Shown piece by piece: positions 26,505-36,648 of a stretch of 64,000 bases of DNA; position 1 is the stretch's first letter; every line of letters starts with the position of its first letter. This DNA is from Lutibacter sp. A64. Lineage in GTDB: Bacteria > Bacteroidota > Bacteroidia > Flavobacteriales > Flavobacteriaceae. Both the position numbers and the translations under genes were made by a program. Location of the stretch: the NCBI RefSeq assembly GCF_022429565.1, contig NZ_CP092487.1, positions 3,614,001-3,678,000 on the forward strand, in the 5' to 3' direction. Below the pieces are notes generated by a model, which ran no database searches, was not told the origin of the DNA, and saw only the letters and a program-made list of their open reading frames with translations.

Positions 26505-27782
26505 ATGAAACTTTGGGATAAAGGATTTTCAACAGATAAAAAAATAGATATTTTCACCGTTGGAAACGATAGAGAATTAGATTTAATTTTAGCAAAATAT
26601 GATGTGATAGGGAATTTAGCACACGCTAAAATGTTGCATAAAATAGGTTTGTTAACTTCAGAAGAAATTTCAGCTTTAGAAATTGAATTAAACGCGATTT
26701 TAAAAACTATTGAAGAAGGAAAATTTACAATTGAAGATTCTTTTGAAGATGTACACTCTAAGGTGGAGTTTTTATTAACGGAGAAATTAGGTGATACAGG
26801 AAAAAAAATACACACTGCACGCTCTAGAAACGATCAAGTTTTAGTTGATGTACATTTGTATTTAAAAGATGCGTTGAATGAAATTAACGCTGAGGTTGAT
26901 GATTTATTTGATTTGTTAATATCTTTAGCAGAACAGTATAAAAACGTGCTATTGCCAGGTTATACGCATTTACAAGTAGCAATGCCTTCTTCTTTTGGAA
27001 TGTGGTTTTCAGCGTATGCAGAGACGTTGATTGATGATGTTTACTTTTTAAAAGCAGCTTATAAAGTTGCCGATCAAAATCCGTTGGGTTCAGCTGCTGG
27101 TTACGGAAGTTCGTTTCCAATTGATAGGGATGAAACTACTAAATTATTAGATTTTGAAGTGTTGAAATACAATTCAGTTGCTGCTCAAATGGGACGTGGT
27201 AAGTTAGAGAAATCAGTTTCTTTTGCAATAAGTTCTGTTGCTGCTACATTGTCTAAAATGAGTATGGATATATGTTTGTATATGAGTCAGAATTTTAGTT
27301 TTATCTCATTTCCCGATGAACTAACCACCGGTTCTAGTATTATGCCTCATAAAAAAAATCCAGATGTTTTTGAATTAATTCGTGGTAAATGCAACAAATT
27401 ACAAGCGTTGCCAATGGAGTTTACCTTAATTAGTAACAACCTTACAAGTGGATATCATAGAGATTTACAATTGCTAAAAGAAGGTTTAATTCCTTCATTT
27501 TCAACCTTAAAATCTTGTTTAGAAATGTTGACGTATTCATTAAAAAATATTCAGGTAAGAACAAATATTGTAGAAGAAGAGAAGTACTTGTATATGTTTA
27601 GTGTTGAGGAAGTTAATAGGTTAGTTCAAAACGGAACACCGTTTAGAGATGCTTATAAAATTATAGGAAAAAACATAGAAGAAGGTACTTTTAATCCAGA
27701 TAAAACTGTAAACCATACACATAAAGGAAGTGTTGGTAATTTATGTTTAGATGAAATTGTGGCGAAGAAAAATAAGGCTTAA
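26505..27782 (+). CDS. argH: argininosuccinate lyase
   Basis: Splits argininosuccinate to arginine and fumarate. The superfamily signature TTGSSIMPHKKNPDVFE is complete, and the earlier HTARSRNDQVLVD and GYTHLQVAMP are clear. At 425 residues it is a little shorter than the ~460 of E. coli. It is last in the operon, 91 bases after argE, and is followed by a strong terminator. Confidence 0.95.
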   Translation: MKLWDKGFSTDKKIDIFTVGNDRELDLILAKYDVIGNLAHAKMLHKIGLLTSEEISALEIELNAILKTIEEGKFTIEDSFEDVHSKVEFLLTEKLGDTGKKIHTARSRNDQVLVDVHLYLKDALNEINAEVDDLFDLLISLAEQYKNVLLPGYTHLQVAMPSSFGMWFSAYAETLIDDVYFLKAAYKVADQNPLGSAAGYGSSFPIDRDETTKLLDFEVLKYNSVAAQMGRGKLEKSVSFAISSVAATLSKMSMDICLYMSQNFSFISFPDELTTGSSIMPHKKNPDVFELIRGKCNKLQALPMEFTLISNNLTSGYHRDLQLLKEGLIPSFSTLKSCLEMLTYSLKNIQVRTNIVEEEKYLYMFSVEEVNRLVQNGTPFRDAYKIIGKNIEEGTFNPDKTVNHTHKGSVGNLCLDEIVAKKNKA

Positions 27783-27814
27783 TTTATTTAATAGGGATAG
27801 TGAAAAAGTCCTTC

Positions 27815-27849
27815 AAGGAGTAAAAATAATATTATTTTTGCTCCTTTTT
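27815..27849 (+). terminator. arg operon terminator
   Basis: AAGGAGTAAAAATAATATT pairs with ATTTTTGCTCCTT to give a long stem, followed by TTTTT. It lies 33 bases after argH. Confidence 0.8.
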
Positions 27850-27853
27850 TTAT

Positions 27854-27933
27854 CGTCAACCTAAACTTGTTTCAGGTTCTCACAATATTTAGTTACTGTA
27901 GTGATGAGGTTCTGAAACAAGTTCAGAATGACG
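27854..27933. repeat. inverted pair of REP-like palindromes
   Basis: CGTCAACCTAAACTTGTTTC (unit at 27854-27882) faces an inverted unit (27905-27933, ending CAGAATGACG) across 22 bases. Both match the element at 24527-24556. The pair is itself a large inverted repeat between converging argH and the pseudouridine synthase gene, the arrangement expected of REP doublets. Confidence 0.75.
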
Positions 27934-27948
27934 GAGATTAATTCGCAA

Positions 27949-28638
27949 TTATTGGCAGCAAGCATTCCAAATAACTTCGTTTGGAGTAGGAGCAATTATT
28001 GAAATAACTTCTTTAGTCACTGGGTGCGTAAAGTTTAATTTACGAGCATGTAAATGAATGCTAGCATCTTTATTGCTTCTATCAAAACCGTATTTTAAAT
28101 CGCCTTTAATTGGACTTCCAATAGCAGATAATTGACATCGTATTTGATGATGGCGTCCTGTTTCTAAATTAACTTCTAATAAATGGTAATTATCTAACGA
28201 TTTTAGTAATTTGTAATGAAGTATTGCTTTTTTGCTTCCTTTTATTTCAGAGGAATACGATGTAGATTTATTGTTCTTTGGATTTTTTCTTAAAAAACCA
28301 ATTAACGTGTCAATTTCTTTTTTTGGCTTGTTTTTTACAACTGCCCAATAGGTTTTATTTACAGTTTTTTCGCGTAACATTTTGTTAAAACGTTCCAATG
28401 CTTTTGAAGTTCTTGCAAAAACTATAATTCCTGTTGTTGGTCTGTCTAAACGATGCACAACACCTAAAAATACATTGCCGGGTTTGTTGTACTTTTCTTT
28501 AATGTACTCTTTAACAATTTCACTTAAAGGTGTATCTCCAGTTTTGTCTCCTTGTACAATATCACCCGATTTTTTATTGACTATTATTAGGTGATTGTCT
28601 TCAAATAATACTTCTAAATTACCTTTGGTTGAAGCCAT
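27949..28638 (-). CDS. RluA-family pseudouridine synthase
   Basis: Isomerises uridine to pseudouridine in rRNA or tRNA. The catalytic motif HRLDRPTTGIIVFAR carries the active aspartate (about residue 65), and the C-terminal GRHHQIRCQL is also conserved. At 229 residues there is no S4 domain, so it is the RluA/TruC type of short enzyme. The target uridine cannot be told. Its start overlaps the stop of engB by one base (TAATG). Confidence 0.9.
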   Translation of the reverse strand: MASTKGNLEVLFEDNHLIIVNKKSGDIVQGDKTGDTPLSEIVKEYIKEKYNKPGNVFLGVVHRLDRPTTGIIVFARTSKALERFNKMLREKTVNKTYWAVVKNKPKKEIDTLIGFLRKNPKNNKSTSYSSEIKGSKKAILHYKLLKSLDNYHLLEVNLETGRHHQIRCQLSAIGSPIKGDLKYGFDRSNKDASIHLHARKLNFTHPVTKEVISIIAPTPNEVIWNACCQ

Positions 28639-29249
28639 TAGTTGTTTATTTCTAATTGATCATTAATAGAACCAATATAATCTAAAAGATCTTCTTTCCC
28701 TTCTGCTGAAGTGGCAGATGTAATAAAGTATTTAGGCATTTCTTCCCAAAGAGTTGTAGTCATTTTTTTTGAATAGTTTTTAATATTTCTATTCAATTCA
28801 GAAAGTTTTAACTTGTCAGATTTTGTGAAAATGATAGAAAAAGGTATTTCATTTTCACCTAAAAATTCCATAAATTCTAAATCAATTTTTTGAGGTTCGT
28901 GTCTACAATCAATTAAAACAAAAGTGCAAATCAACTGTTCTCTTTGTAGAAAGTAATTTTTTATAAAACTTTGAAATGTCCTTTTTACACTTTTTGAAAC
29001 TTTAGCATAACCATAACCAGGTAAATCAACTAAAAACCAATTATTGTTTATTTTAAAATGGTTTATTAATTGTGTTTTTCCAGGTCTTCCAGATGTTTTT
29101 GCTAACTTATTTTGACCGGTTAGCATATTAATTAAAGAAGATTTTCCAACATTAGAACGCCCAATAAAAGCATATTCTGGCAATCTTTCTTTTGGACATT
29201 TTGATACGTCACTATTGCTAATTATAAAATTAGCTGTTTTAATTTTCAT
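28638..29249 (-). CDS. engB: ribosome biogenesis GTPase EngB (YihA/YsxC)
   Basis: Small GTPase for late assembly of the large ribosomal subunit. G1 is [15 protein letters not shown]3 is [11 protein letters not shown], and G4 is TKSDK. At 203 residues it is standard. It starts three bases after the alpha/beta hydrolase gene and is coupled to the pseudouridine synthase, so this small unit combines rRNA modification and ribosome assembly. Confidence 0.95.
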   Translation of the reverse strand: MKIKTANFIISNSDVSKCPKERLPEYAFIGRSNVGKSSLINMLTGQNKLAKTSGRPGKTQLINHFKINNNWFLVDLPGYGYAKVSKSVKRTFQSFIKNYFLQREQLICTFVLIDCRHEPQKIDLEFMEFLGENEIPFSIIFTKSDKLKLSELNRNIKNYSKKMTTTLWEEMPKYFITSATSAEGKEDLLDYIGSINDQLEINN

Positions 29250-29252
29250 CTT

Positions 29253-30017
29253 TTAAAGGTTTCTGTCTGTGAGCCAATTTTTAAGAATTTTATTGAATTC
29301 ATCTGGATGTTCCATCATAGGTGCATGGCCACATTTTTCTATCCAAAATAAGTCAGCATTAGGCATTAATTTTTCAAAATCTATAGCTACTTCTGGCGGT
29401 GTAACACTATCGTTTTTACCCCATATAATACAAGTAGGTATACTCATTTTTGGCAAGTCTTTTGCCATGTTATGTCTAATGGCGCTTTTGGCTATTGTTA
29501 AGGTTCTAATTACTTTATGTCTGTCATTTACAGACTCATATATTTCGTCAACTGTTTCTTTAGTAGCTATTTTTGGGTCGTAAAAAACTTCTTCAGTTTT
29601 TTTCTTTATGTATTCATAGTTTCCTCTTTTAGGATAGGTGTCACCCATAGATTTTTCATACAAACCAGAGCTTCCTGCTAATACTAGAGCGGTAACATTT
29701 TTTTGGTTTAATTTTGTGAAATATAATGCAATATGACCACCTAAAGAATTTCCTATTAAAATTGCCTTATCAATTTTTTTATAAGCCATAAAGTCTTTTA
29801 AAAATTTTGCTAAGTTTTTAACGTTAGTTTTAAGTAATGGTAAGGTGTAAATTGGTAATACAGGGATTATAACTTTATATCCTTGTTTAGAAAAATAGTT
29901 AAGCACTCCATCAAAATTGCTTAAACCTCCCATAAGCCCATGAAGAACAATTATTGGTTGTCCTTCTCCAGCCTCTACATACTTGAATTTGTTCTCTTCA
30001 ATAAAATTTTTGCTCAT
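29253..30017 (-). CDS. alpha/beta hydrolase
   Basis: Serine hydrolase of unknown substrate. The oxyanion region HGLMGG, nucleophile elbow GNSLGGH, acid in WGKNDSVTP and histidine in CGHAPMMEHP make a full catalytic triad. I start at the ATG at 30017 (MSKNFIEENK), giving 254 residues; the ORF runs 34 codons upstream but that stretch is not family-like. No signal peptide. It shares the divergent region with mraZ. Confidence 0.85.
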   Translation of the reverse strand: MSKNFIEENKFKYVEAGEGQPIIVLHGLMGGLSNFDGVLNYFSKQGYKVIIPVLPIYTLPLLKTNVKNLAKFLKDFMAYKKIDKAILIGNSLGGHIALYFTKLNQKNVTALVLAGSSGLYEKSMGDTYPKRGNYEYIKKKTEEVFYDPKIATKETVDEIYESVNDRHKVIRTLTIAKSAIRHNMAKDLPKMSIPTCIIWGKNDSVTPPEVAIDFEKLMPNADLFWIEKCGHAPMMEHPDEFNKILKNWLTDRNL

Positions 30018-30165
30018 TAATTTTAAAATTTTAAGCTTACTACAAAGGTAACTTTTTTTTCTAAAAAAATGCTTTTTTCTAAATACAGGTAATATAATTA
30101 TTAATTCGCTGTTTTTCAAAAAAATAACTCAAAATAAGTGCTTGGTGGTAAAAGTTATCAACAAA

Positions 30166-30190
30166 GTGGGTAAAAGTGGAGAAATGTGGG
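30166..30190 (+). promoter_or_regulatory. MraZ-binding repeats
   Basis: GTGGGTAAAAGTGGAGAAAT, then GTGGG: three TGG(G/A) boxes at 30167, 30177 and 30187 with an exact ten-base period. This is the arrangement MraZ binds upstream of its own operon in other bacteria. The boxes overlap the place where the -33 element would be, which suits autorepression. Confidence 0.75.
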
Positions 30191-30200
30191 AAAAAATTTA

Positions 30201-30208
30201 TATTTTTG
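30201..30208 (+). promoter_or_regulatory. candidate dcw promoter -7 box
   Basis: TATTTTTG fits TAnnTTTG and lies 18 bases before the mraZ ATG, just after the MraZ boxes. Confidence 0.5.
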
Positions 30209-30226
30209 ATTTTATACAAAATCATA

Positions 30227-30697
30227 ATGATAAATTTAATTGGTACATATGAAGGAAAGGCTGATGCCAAAGGGCGTTTGCTGCTTTCTGCTGCTTTAAA
30301 AAAGCAATTAAGTCCAATTTTACAGGATGGTTTTGTGCTAAAACGTTCGCTGTTTCAACCGTGTTTAGAGCTTTATCCGATGAATGAATGGAATATTATG
30401 ATGGCTGAAGTGAATAAATTAAATCGTTTTGTTAAAAAGAATAACGATTTTATTCGCCGTTTTACAGCGGGTGTTAAAATTGTGGAATTAGATGCTTCTG
30501 GAAGGCTGTTAATACCAAAAGATTTACAAGCCTTTGCAGGAATTTCTAAAAATGTAGTATTGTCTTCGGCGGTTAATATTATTGAAATTTGGGATAAAGA
30601 CAGCTACGAATTAGCAATTAACGATGCTGCAGGTGATACTGCAGATTTGGCAGAAGAAGTAATGGGTAACATAATAGGTAGCGATGGAATATCATAG
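30227..30697 (+). CDS. mraZ: transcriptional regulator MraZ
   Basis: DNA-binding regulator that opens the division and cell-wall cluster. Two AbrB-like SpoVT/MraZ repeats are visible (GTYEGKADAKGRLLLSAALK and VELDASGRLLIPKDLQ). I start at the ATG at 30227 (MINLIGTYEG), giving 156 residues, close to the family's ~150; the ORF runs 17 codons upstream through the promoter box, so the upstream start is unlikely. It overlaps rsmH by 14 bases. Likely self-repressing through the three boxes upstream. Confidence 0.92.
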   Translation: MINLIGTYEGKADAKGRLLLSAALKKQLSPILQDGFVLKRSLFQPCLELYPMNEWNIMMAEVNKLNRFVKKNNDFIRRFTAGVKIVELDASGRLLIPKDLQAFAGISKNVVLSSAVNIIEIWDKDSYELAINDAAGDTADLAEEVMGNIIGSDGIS

Positions 30698-31580
30698 TCC
30701 AGTTTTATTAAAAGAGAGTGTTGATGGTTTAAATATTAAACCCGATGGCGTGTACGTAGATGTTACTTTTGGGGGTGGCGGACATTCAAAAGAGATTTTG
30801 AGGAGGTTGAATGAAAGTGGGAAATTGTTTGCTTTTGATCAAGATGAAGATGCACAAAGAAATAGTATTGATGATTCAAGGTTTACCTTAATACCTCAAA
30901 ACTTTAGATTCATAAAAAGATATTTAAGATTTTATGGTGTAAGAAAAGTAGATGGTGTTTTGGCTGATTTAGGTGTCTCATCACATCAATTTGATGAGGC
31001 GGAACGTGGATTTTCAACTCGTTTTGATGCCGATTTAGATATGCGTATGAATCAAGCAGGACATTTGTCTGCTTTTGAAGTTGTTAACAATTACGAAGAA
31101 GATAGGTTGAGTTCTGTGTTGTTTCAATACAGCGAGTTAAGAAATGCTAAAGCTATTGCTAGAAAAATAGTTGAGGCGCGTTCTGAAAAAAAAATTAGAA
31201 CAAGTTTTGAACTTAAAGAGGTGTTGAGTGAATTTGTGCCAAAATCTGTTGAGCACAAAATTTTAGCACAAATATTTCAAGGTATACGTATTGAAGTAAA
31301 TCAAGAAATAGAAGTTTTAAAAGAGTTTTTATTACAAATTCCAGAGTTGTTAAACGAAGATGGAAGGTTAAGTGTAATATCTTATCATTCATTAGAAGAT
31401 AGATTGGTGAAAAGGTTTATTAGAAGTGGTTTGTTTGAGGGGGAACCAGAGAAAGATATGTTTGGTAATGTAGATGTGCCAATGAAAAAAGTAGGAAAAT
31501 TAATAATTCCAAGCTTTTCTGAAATAAAGAAAAATAATAGAGCTAGAAGTGCCAAATTAAGAATCGCAACAATTAAATAA
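30684..31580 (+). CDS. rsmH: 16S rRNA m4C1402 methyltransferase
   Basis: SAM-dependent methylation of 16S rRNA C1402 at N4. The N-terminus HSPVLLKESVDGL and the SAM loop VDVTFGGGGHSKEIL are typical, as are GVLADLGVSSHQFD and the C-terminal ISYHSLEDRLVKRF. At 298 residues it is of the usual size. It overlaps mraZ by 14 bases and is followed directly by ftsL. Confidence 0.95.
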   Translation: MEYHSPVLLKESVDGLNIKPDGVYVDVTFGGGGHSKEILRRLNESGKLFAFDQDEDAQRNSIDDSRFTLIPQNFRFIKRYLRFYGVRKVDGVLADLGVSSHQFDEAERGFSTRFDADLDMRMNQAGHLSAFEVVNNYEEDRLSSVLFQYSELRNAKAIARKIVEARSEKKIRTSFELKEVLSEFVPKSVEHKILAQIFQGIRIEVNQEIEVLKEFLLQIPELLNEDGRLSVISYHSLEDRLVKRFIRSGLFEGEPEKDMFGNVDVPMKKVGKLIIPSFSEIKKNNRARSAKLRIATIK

Positions 31581-31907
31581 ATGTCAGCTATAAAATCCAG
31601 CATATTTAACCTTTTGAAAGGGGATTTTTTAGTGAATAAAGATTCCTTTAAAAATTGGCGTTTTATTTTTTTTGTAGTTGTACTTATGTTAATAATGATT
31701 GCGAGTGCACATAGTTCTGATAAAAAAGTAATGGAAATTGCAAAATTAACCAATGAAATTAAAGAGTTAAGAGCGGAATTCTTAGATAAGCGCTCAATTT
31801 CAATGGAAATGAGATTGGAGTCAACAGTAAGAAAAAAAGTAGTTGATCTTGGAATAAAGCCGAGTGAACAACCGCCTCAAGTTATAAGAGTAATCACAAA
31901 AAAATAA
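31581..31907 (+). CDS. ftsL: FtsL-like division protein
   Basis: Small bitopic membrane protein of 108 residues with a cytoplasmic N-terminus, one membrane segment (about residues 28-45, FIFFVVVLMLIMIASA) and a short periplasmic coiled coil (about 50-80). Sequence similarity in this family is low, so the call rests on size, topology and position between rsmH and the transpeptidase, where FtsL is always found. It would stabilise the FtsQ-type complex and activate septal wall synthesis. Confidence 0.75.
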   Translation: MSAIKSSIFNLLKGDFLVNKDSFKNWRFIFFVVVLMLIMIASAHSSDKKVMEIAKLTNEIKELRAEFLDKRSISMEMRLESTVRKKVVDLGIKPSEQPPQVIRVITKK

Positions 31908-31914
31908 TTAAAAA

Positions 31915-33906
31915 TTGGCAGTAACAAAAAAAGGCATACTAAATAAATTGTACGTTGTAGTTGTTGTTATAGCGCTTCTGTTGGTGGCTATTATTGTGCG
32001 TTTAACAAACATTCAGTTTGCTGAAGGTGATAAATATAGGCATTTGTCTGAGCAGTTAACGCTAAGAAATGATACTATTTATGCAAATAGAGGTAGTGTT
32101 TTTTCTGAAGATGGAAGTTTGCTTGCAACTTCTATGTCGCAATACGAAATTAGAATGGATGCGGTTACGGTAGCTAGTGAAGTTTTTGAGAAAAATGTAA
32201 GAGGCTTATCGCAAGAACTTTCTAAAATGTTGGGGAATTCTACTTCGCATTGGGAGCGTAAAATTAGAAAAGCTAGAAATAGTAAAAATAGGTATTTATT
32301 TATTGCTAGAAAATTGGGGTATACAGAGTATATTAAAATTAAAAGTTTCCCAATTTTTAATTTAGGAATGTATAAAGGAGGTTTTATAGCAAAACAGTCT
32401 ACGGTAAGGGCGCATCCTTTAGGTAAGGTAGCTGAAAGAACTATCGGTTACGACGATTATAGAGGTGCTCCGGGAATTGAAGGTGCGTATAGAAAATATT
32501 TAAAAGGTAAAAATGGCTTAAGGTTGGAGCAAAAAATTGCGAAGGGGCAATGGAAACCTATTAATGATAGAAATGAAAAAGAACCCGTAAATGGAAAAGA
32601 TATTGTTACAACATTAAATGTTAATATTCAAGATATTGCGCATCATTCTTTGTTAAGGCAATTAGAACTATATGAGGCAGAGCACGGGTGTGTTGTGGTT
32701 ATGGAAACCAAAACTGGAGAAATTAAAGCTATTTCTAATTTAGGAAGAAGTTCTGAAGGTAAGTATTATGAAAAACGCAACTATGCGGTTTATGAATCTC
32801 ATGAACCTGGTTCGGCGTTTAAATTAATGTCTATGGTAGTGGCATTAGAAACTGGTGCAATAGATACTAGTACTGTTGTAGATACTGGAAATGGAAGGTA
32901 TAGAATGCATGGAAGATATATTAACGATTCTAAAAGAGGTGGCTATGGTAAAATAACTGCAGCGCGTGCGTTAGAGGTATCTTCAAATATAGCTTTTGCT
33001 AGGTTAATAGATGAAAATTTTGGTGAGCATCCAGAGAAATTCATTAATGCATTATATAAAATGAATTTGAATGATAAATTAGGGTTGCCAATTAAAGGAG
33101 AGGGAAATCCTTTAATTCCAAATCCTGACCATGAAATATGGAGTAAAAATGCCTTGCCATCAATAGCATACGGGTATAATTTAGAGTTAACGCCATTGCA
33201 AACATTAACATTTTACAATGCAATTGCTAATAATGGTGAAATGGTGAAACCGAGATTTGTAAAAGAAATTAGATCTTGGAATAAGCATGTAGAATCTTTT
33301 GGAAAAGAGGTTATAAATGAGGCTATTTGTTCTAAAGAAACAGTTGCTAAAATTCAAGAAGTACTTAAAAACGTGGTGTCTCGTGGAACTGGAAGAAAAT
33401 TATATTCTGAAGACTTTTCAATGGCTGGTAAAACGGGTACGGCTCGTGTGAAATATGGGAATTATCAAGAGTGGTTAAAAGATAAAAAATACATTTCTTC
33501 ATTTACAGGTTATTTCCCGGCTGAAAATCCAAAATACTCATGTATTGTAGTAATTCATGAACCTAATACAAAAACAGGTTTTTATGGAGCAGATGTTTCA
33601 GGTCCAGTGTTTAAAGATATAGCTCAAAAAATTTATACTACAAATCATATTATAAACGAAATTGAGAATAAAACTCCAGATTTTGAAAATGTTAAAAATG
33701 ATTTTGAAAAATATTATGCCATTTCTAATAAGGAAATAAAATCAATTCCAAATGTAAAAGGAATGGCGGCTATGGATGCTATTTCTTTACTTGAAAACTT
33801 AGGTTTAAAAGTGCGTTTTTCTGGAAATGGAAAAGTAGTATCGCAATCGCTTAATGAAGGAGCAAAATTAGTTAAAGGAGCAACAATCAATATAAAATTA
33901 TCGTAG
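31915..33906 (+). CDS. ftsI: septal peptidoglycan transpeptidase (class B PBP) with PASTA domain
   Basis: Cross-links septal peptidoglycan. There is one N-terminal membrane anchor (residues 10-30), then the pedestal domain. The transpeptidase has SAFK (serine 300), an SSN motif near residue 362 and KTGTA (lysine 506). A C-terminal PASTA domain follows (about 600-663, IPNVKGMAAMDAISLLENLG). At 663 residues it is longer than E. coli FtsI because of PASTA. The start is TTG at 31915; the first in-frame ATG lies after the membrane anchor, so an upstream start is required. Confidence 0.9.
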   Translation: MAVTKKGILNKLYVVVVVIALLLVAIIVRLTNIQFAEGDKYRHLSEQLTLRNDTIYANRGSVFSEDGSLLATSMSQYEIRMDAVTVASEVFEKNVRGLSQELSKMLGNSTSHWERKIRKARNSKNRYLFIARKLGYTEYIKIKSFPIFNLGMYKGGFIAKQSTVRAHPLGKVAERTIGYDDYRGAPGIEGAYRKYLKGKNGLRLEQKIAKGQWKPINDRNEKEPVNGKDIVTTLNVNIQDIAHHSLLRQLELYEAEHGCVVVMETKTGEIKAISNLGRSSEGKYYEKRNYAVYESHEPGSAFKLMSMVVALETGAIDTSTVVDTGNGRYRMHGRYINDSKRGGYGKITAARALEVSSNIAFARLIDENFGEHPEKFINALYKMNLNDKLGLPIKGEGNPLIPNPDHEIWSKNALPSIAYGYNLELTPLQTLTFYNAIANNGEMVKPRFVKEIRSWNKHVESFGKEVINEAICSKETVAKIQEVLKNVVSRGTGRKLYSEDFSMAGKTGTARVKYGNYQEWLKDKKYISSFTGYFPAENPKYSCIVVIHEPNTKTGFYGADVSGPVFKDIAQKIYTTNHIINEIENKTPDFENVKNDFEKYYAISNKEIKSIPNVKGMAAMDAISLLENLGLKVRFSGNGKVVSQSLNEGAKLVKGATINIKLS

Positions 33907-35370
33907 TTGAAAGTATTTAAAGACATATTGTACAAAGTAAGTATTAATGCAGTTCATGGAAACACTGAAGTGTTAATTAATGCAATACAATTTGATTCGC
34001 GAAAAATTCAACCAAATGATTTGTTTGTGGCTCAAAAAGGATTGGTATTCGACGGACATAAATTTATAGGTAAAGCCATTGAATTGGGAGCTAAAGTAAT
34101 TGTTTGTGAAGAATTTCCTAAAGTTTTAGAAGAGGCAATAACGTATGTTAAGGTTAAAGATTCTAATGAAGCATTAGCTATAATGGCATCTAACTTTTAT
34201 GGAAACCCTTCTTCAAAATTAAAATTGATAGGAGTTACGGGTACAAATGGGAAAACAACTATTGCTACTTTATTGTATAAATTATTTCAAAATGCTGGTT
34301 TTAAAACCGGATTGTTATCTACGGTAACAATTTTTGTAGACAATCAGCAATTTAATGCAACGCATACAACGCCAGATTCTTTAGCAATTAATAGCTATTT
34401 AAATAAAATGGTTGAAGCTGGTGTAGATTATTGTTTTATGGAGGTTAGTTCACATGGAATTCATCAAAAAAGAACGGCTGGTTTACATTTTACTGGTGGT
34501 GTTTATACAAACTTAACACATGATCATTTAGATTATCATAACTCGTTTAAAGAATATAGGGATGTAAAAAAATCATTTTTCGACAATTTACCAAAAACCG
34601 CATTTTCTTTGGTAAATGTAGATGATAAAAATGGTATGGTAATGCTTCAAAATACAGTATCTAAAAAATACACATATGCTTTAAAAACAATGGCAGACTA
34701 TAAAGCTAAGATTTTAGAAAATCAGTTTTCTGGATTGTTTTTAAACATAAATAATAATGAAGTTTGTGCAAAATTAATAGGAAGCTTTAATGCTTATAAC
34801 CTTTTAGCAGTTTATGGAGTTTCGCAATTGTTAGAGTTAGAATCCACTGAGGCATTGACTTTAATAAGTGAATTGGAAAATGTAACAGGGCGGTTTCAGC
34901 ACTTTAGATCTAAAGAAGGAGTTACTGCAATAATTGATTATGCGCATACGCCTGATGCATTAAAAAATGTATTGGAAACTATTAATGATATAAGAGCAGG
35001 AAACGAGCAAGTTATTACTGTTGTAGGTTGTGGCGGAAATAGAGATAAAGCAAAACGCCCGGTTATGGGGCGCATTGCTTCGCAACTTAGTACGCAAGTA
35101 ATCTTTACTTCTGACAATCCAAGAAATGAGGATTCTGAAACAATTATAAAAGAGATTGAAGAGGGAGTTGATCCTCAAAATTATAGAAAAACACTATCAA
35201 TTGTAGATAGAGAACAAGCTATAAAGACAGCAACCAAACTGGCAAAAAAAGATGATATTATTTTAATTGCAGGAAAAGGTCACGAAACATATCAAGAAGT
35301 TAAAGGAGTACGTACTCATTTTGACGATTACGAAAAAATTTCACAATTATTAAAAGCTATAGAAAAATAA
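33907..35370 (+). CDS. murE: UDP-MurNAc-L-Ala-D-Glu:meso-DAP ligase
   Basis: Adds the third residue of the stem peptide. The ATP loop is [15 protein letters not shown]. The DNPR motif (Asp403) in [12 protein letters not shown] is the known mark of enzymes that add meso-diaminopimelate and not lysine. The 487 residues are normal. The start is TTG at 33907, directly after the TAG of ftsI (TAGTTG); no ATG precedes the conserved N-terminal domain. Confidence 0.95.
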   Translation: MKVFKDILYKVSINAVHGNTEVLINAIQFDSRKIQPNDLFVAQKGLVFDGHKFIGKAIELGAKVIVCEEFPKVLEEAITYVKVKDSNEALAIMASNFYGNPSSKLKLIGVTGTNGKTTIATLLYKLFQNAGFKTGLLSTVTIFVDNQQFNATHTTPDSLAINSYLNKMVEAGVDYCFMEVSSHGIHQKRTAGLHFTGGVYTNLTHDHLDYHNSFKEYRDVKKSFFDNLPKTAFSLVNVDDKNGMVMLQNTVSKKYTYALKTMADYKAKILENQFSGLFLNINNNEVCAKLIGSFNAYNLLAVYGVSQLLELESTEALTLISELENVTGRFQHFRSKEGVTAIIDYAHTPDALKNVLETINDIRAGNEQVITVVGCGGNRDKAKRPVMGRIASQLSTQVIFTSDNPRNEDSETIIKEIEEGVDPQNYRKTLSIVDREQAIKTATKLAKKDDIILIAGKGHETYQEVKGVRTHFDDYEKISQLLKAIEK

Positions 35371-35374
35371 AACA

Positions 35375-36601
35375 ATGTTATATTATTTATTCGAATATTT
35401 AGACAAACATTATAATTTGGCAGGGGCAGGGTTGTTTCAATACATAACTTTTCGTTCTGCATTAGCTTTTATTGGTTCATTGTTGTTTTCTACAATTTAT
35501 GGAAAAAGAGTTATTAATTATTTACAACGTAAGCAAGTTGGAGAATCTGTAAGAGATTTAGGGTTAGATGGTCAAGTTGAAAAAGCTGGTACACCAACTA
35601 TGGGTGGAATAATAATAATACTTGCAACTCTAATTCCTGTTTTACTATTATCTAAAGTAGACAATGTCTATATTATTATTTTAATAGTTACAACAATTTG
35701 GATGGGAACTATAGGTTTTGTTGATGACTATATTAAGATTTTTAGAAAAAATAAAGAAGGTTTAAAAGGAAGGTTTAAAGTATTAGGTCAAATTACTTTA
35801 GGAATTTTTGTAGGTGCTATGTTGTATTTTCATCCAGATGTTACTATAAAAGAGCAGTTGCCTAAGCAATATCAATACGAAACAGAAGCAGGTGTGCCGG
35901 TGTTGTTTGCTGAAGCTCATAAATCAGCAAAAACAACTATACCTTTTTTAAAAAATAACGAATTAGACTATGCAGTAGTTTTAGATCTTTTTGGTGATGG
36001 ACTTAGAGATTATGCTTGGATTGTATTTATTCCAATAGTAATTTTTATTATAACTGCAGTTTCAAATGGAGCTAATTTAACAGACGGTATTGATGGATTA
36101 GCGGCTGGTTCTTCGGCTATAATTGTACTAACTCTAGGTATTTTTGCTTGGGTTTCTGGAAACATAATTTTCGCAGATTATTTAGATGTAATGTACATTC
36201 CAAATTCTGGTGAAATGACCATTTTTATAGCAGCTTTTGTAGGTGCTTTAGTTGGGTTTTTATGGTATAATACCTATCCAGCGCAGGTTTTTATGGGAGA
36301 TACAGGTAGTTTAACAATAGGAGGGATAATTGCTGTTTTGGCAATTTCAGTTCGTAAAGAGTTATTAATTCCAATTTTAGCAGGCATATTTTTAATTGAA
36401 AATTTATCTGTAATAATGCAAGTTGGATTTTTTAAATACACAAAGAAAAAATACGGAGTAGGAAAACGCATATTTAAAATGTCTCCATTACACCATCATT
36501 ATCAAAAATCGGGATATCATGAAAGTAAAATTGTAACTCGTTTTTGGATTGTAGGTATTATGTTGGCAGTATTAACAATAGTAACATTAAAACTAAGATA
36601 A
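35375..36601 (+). CDS. mraY: phospho-MurNAc-pentapeptide transferase
   Basis: Integral membrane enzyme making lipid I on undecaprenyl phosphate. About ten membrane segments are visible. Catalytic aspartates are in [15 protein letters not shown] and [14 protein letters not shown], followed by [11 protein letters not shown] and the [10 protein letters not shown] loop. At 408 residues it is longer than E. coli MraY (360) because of an insert (about residues 155-205, from [19 protein letters not shown]) between membrane segments. It starts four bases after murE. Confidence 0.95.
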   Translation: MLYYLFEYLDKHYNLAGAGLFQYITFRSALAFIGSLLFSTIYGKRVINYLQRKQVGESVRDLGLDGQVEKAGTPTMGGIIIILATLIPVLLLSKVDNVYIIILIVTTIWMGTIGFVDDYIKIFRKNKEGLKGRFKVLGQITLGIFVGAMLYFHPDVTIKEQLPKQYQYETEAGVPVLFAEAHKSAKTTIPFLKNNELDYAVVLDLFGDGLRDYAWIVFIPIVIFIITAVSNGANLTDGIDGLAAGSSAIIVLTLGIFAWVSGNIIFADYLDVMYIPNSGEMTIFIAAFVGALVGFLWYNTYPAQVFMGDTGSLTIGGIIAVLAISVRKELLIPILAGIFLIENLSVIMQVGFFKYTKKKYGVGKRIFKMSPLHHHYQKSGYHESKIVTRFWIVGIMLAVLTIVTLKLR

Positions 36602-36648
36602 CACACATTTGTTTAAATGTAAAAAAAAACAATAGGGTAAATTAAATA

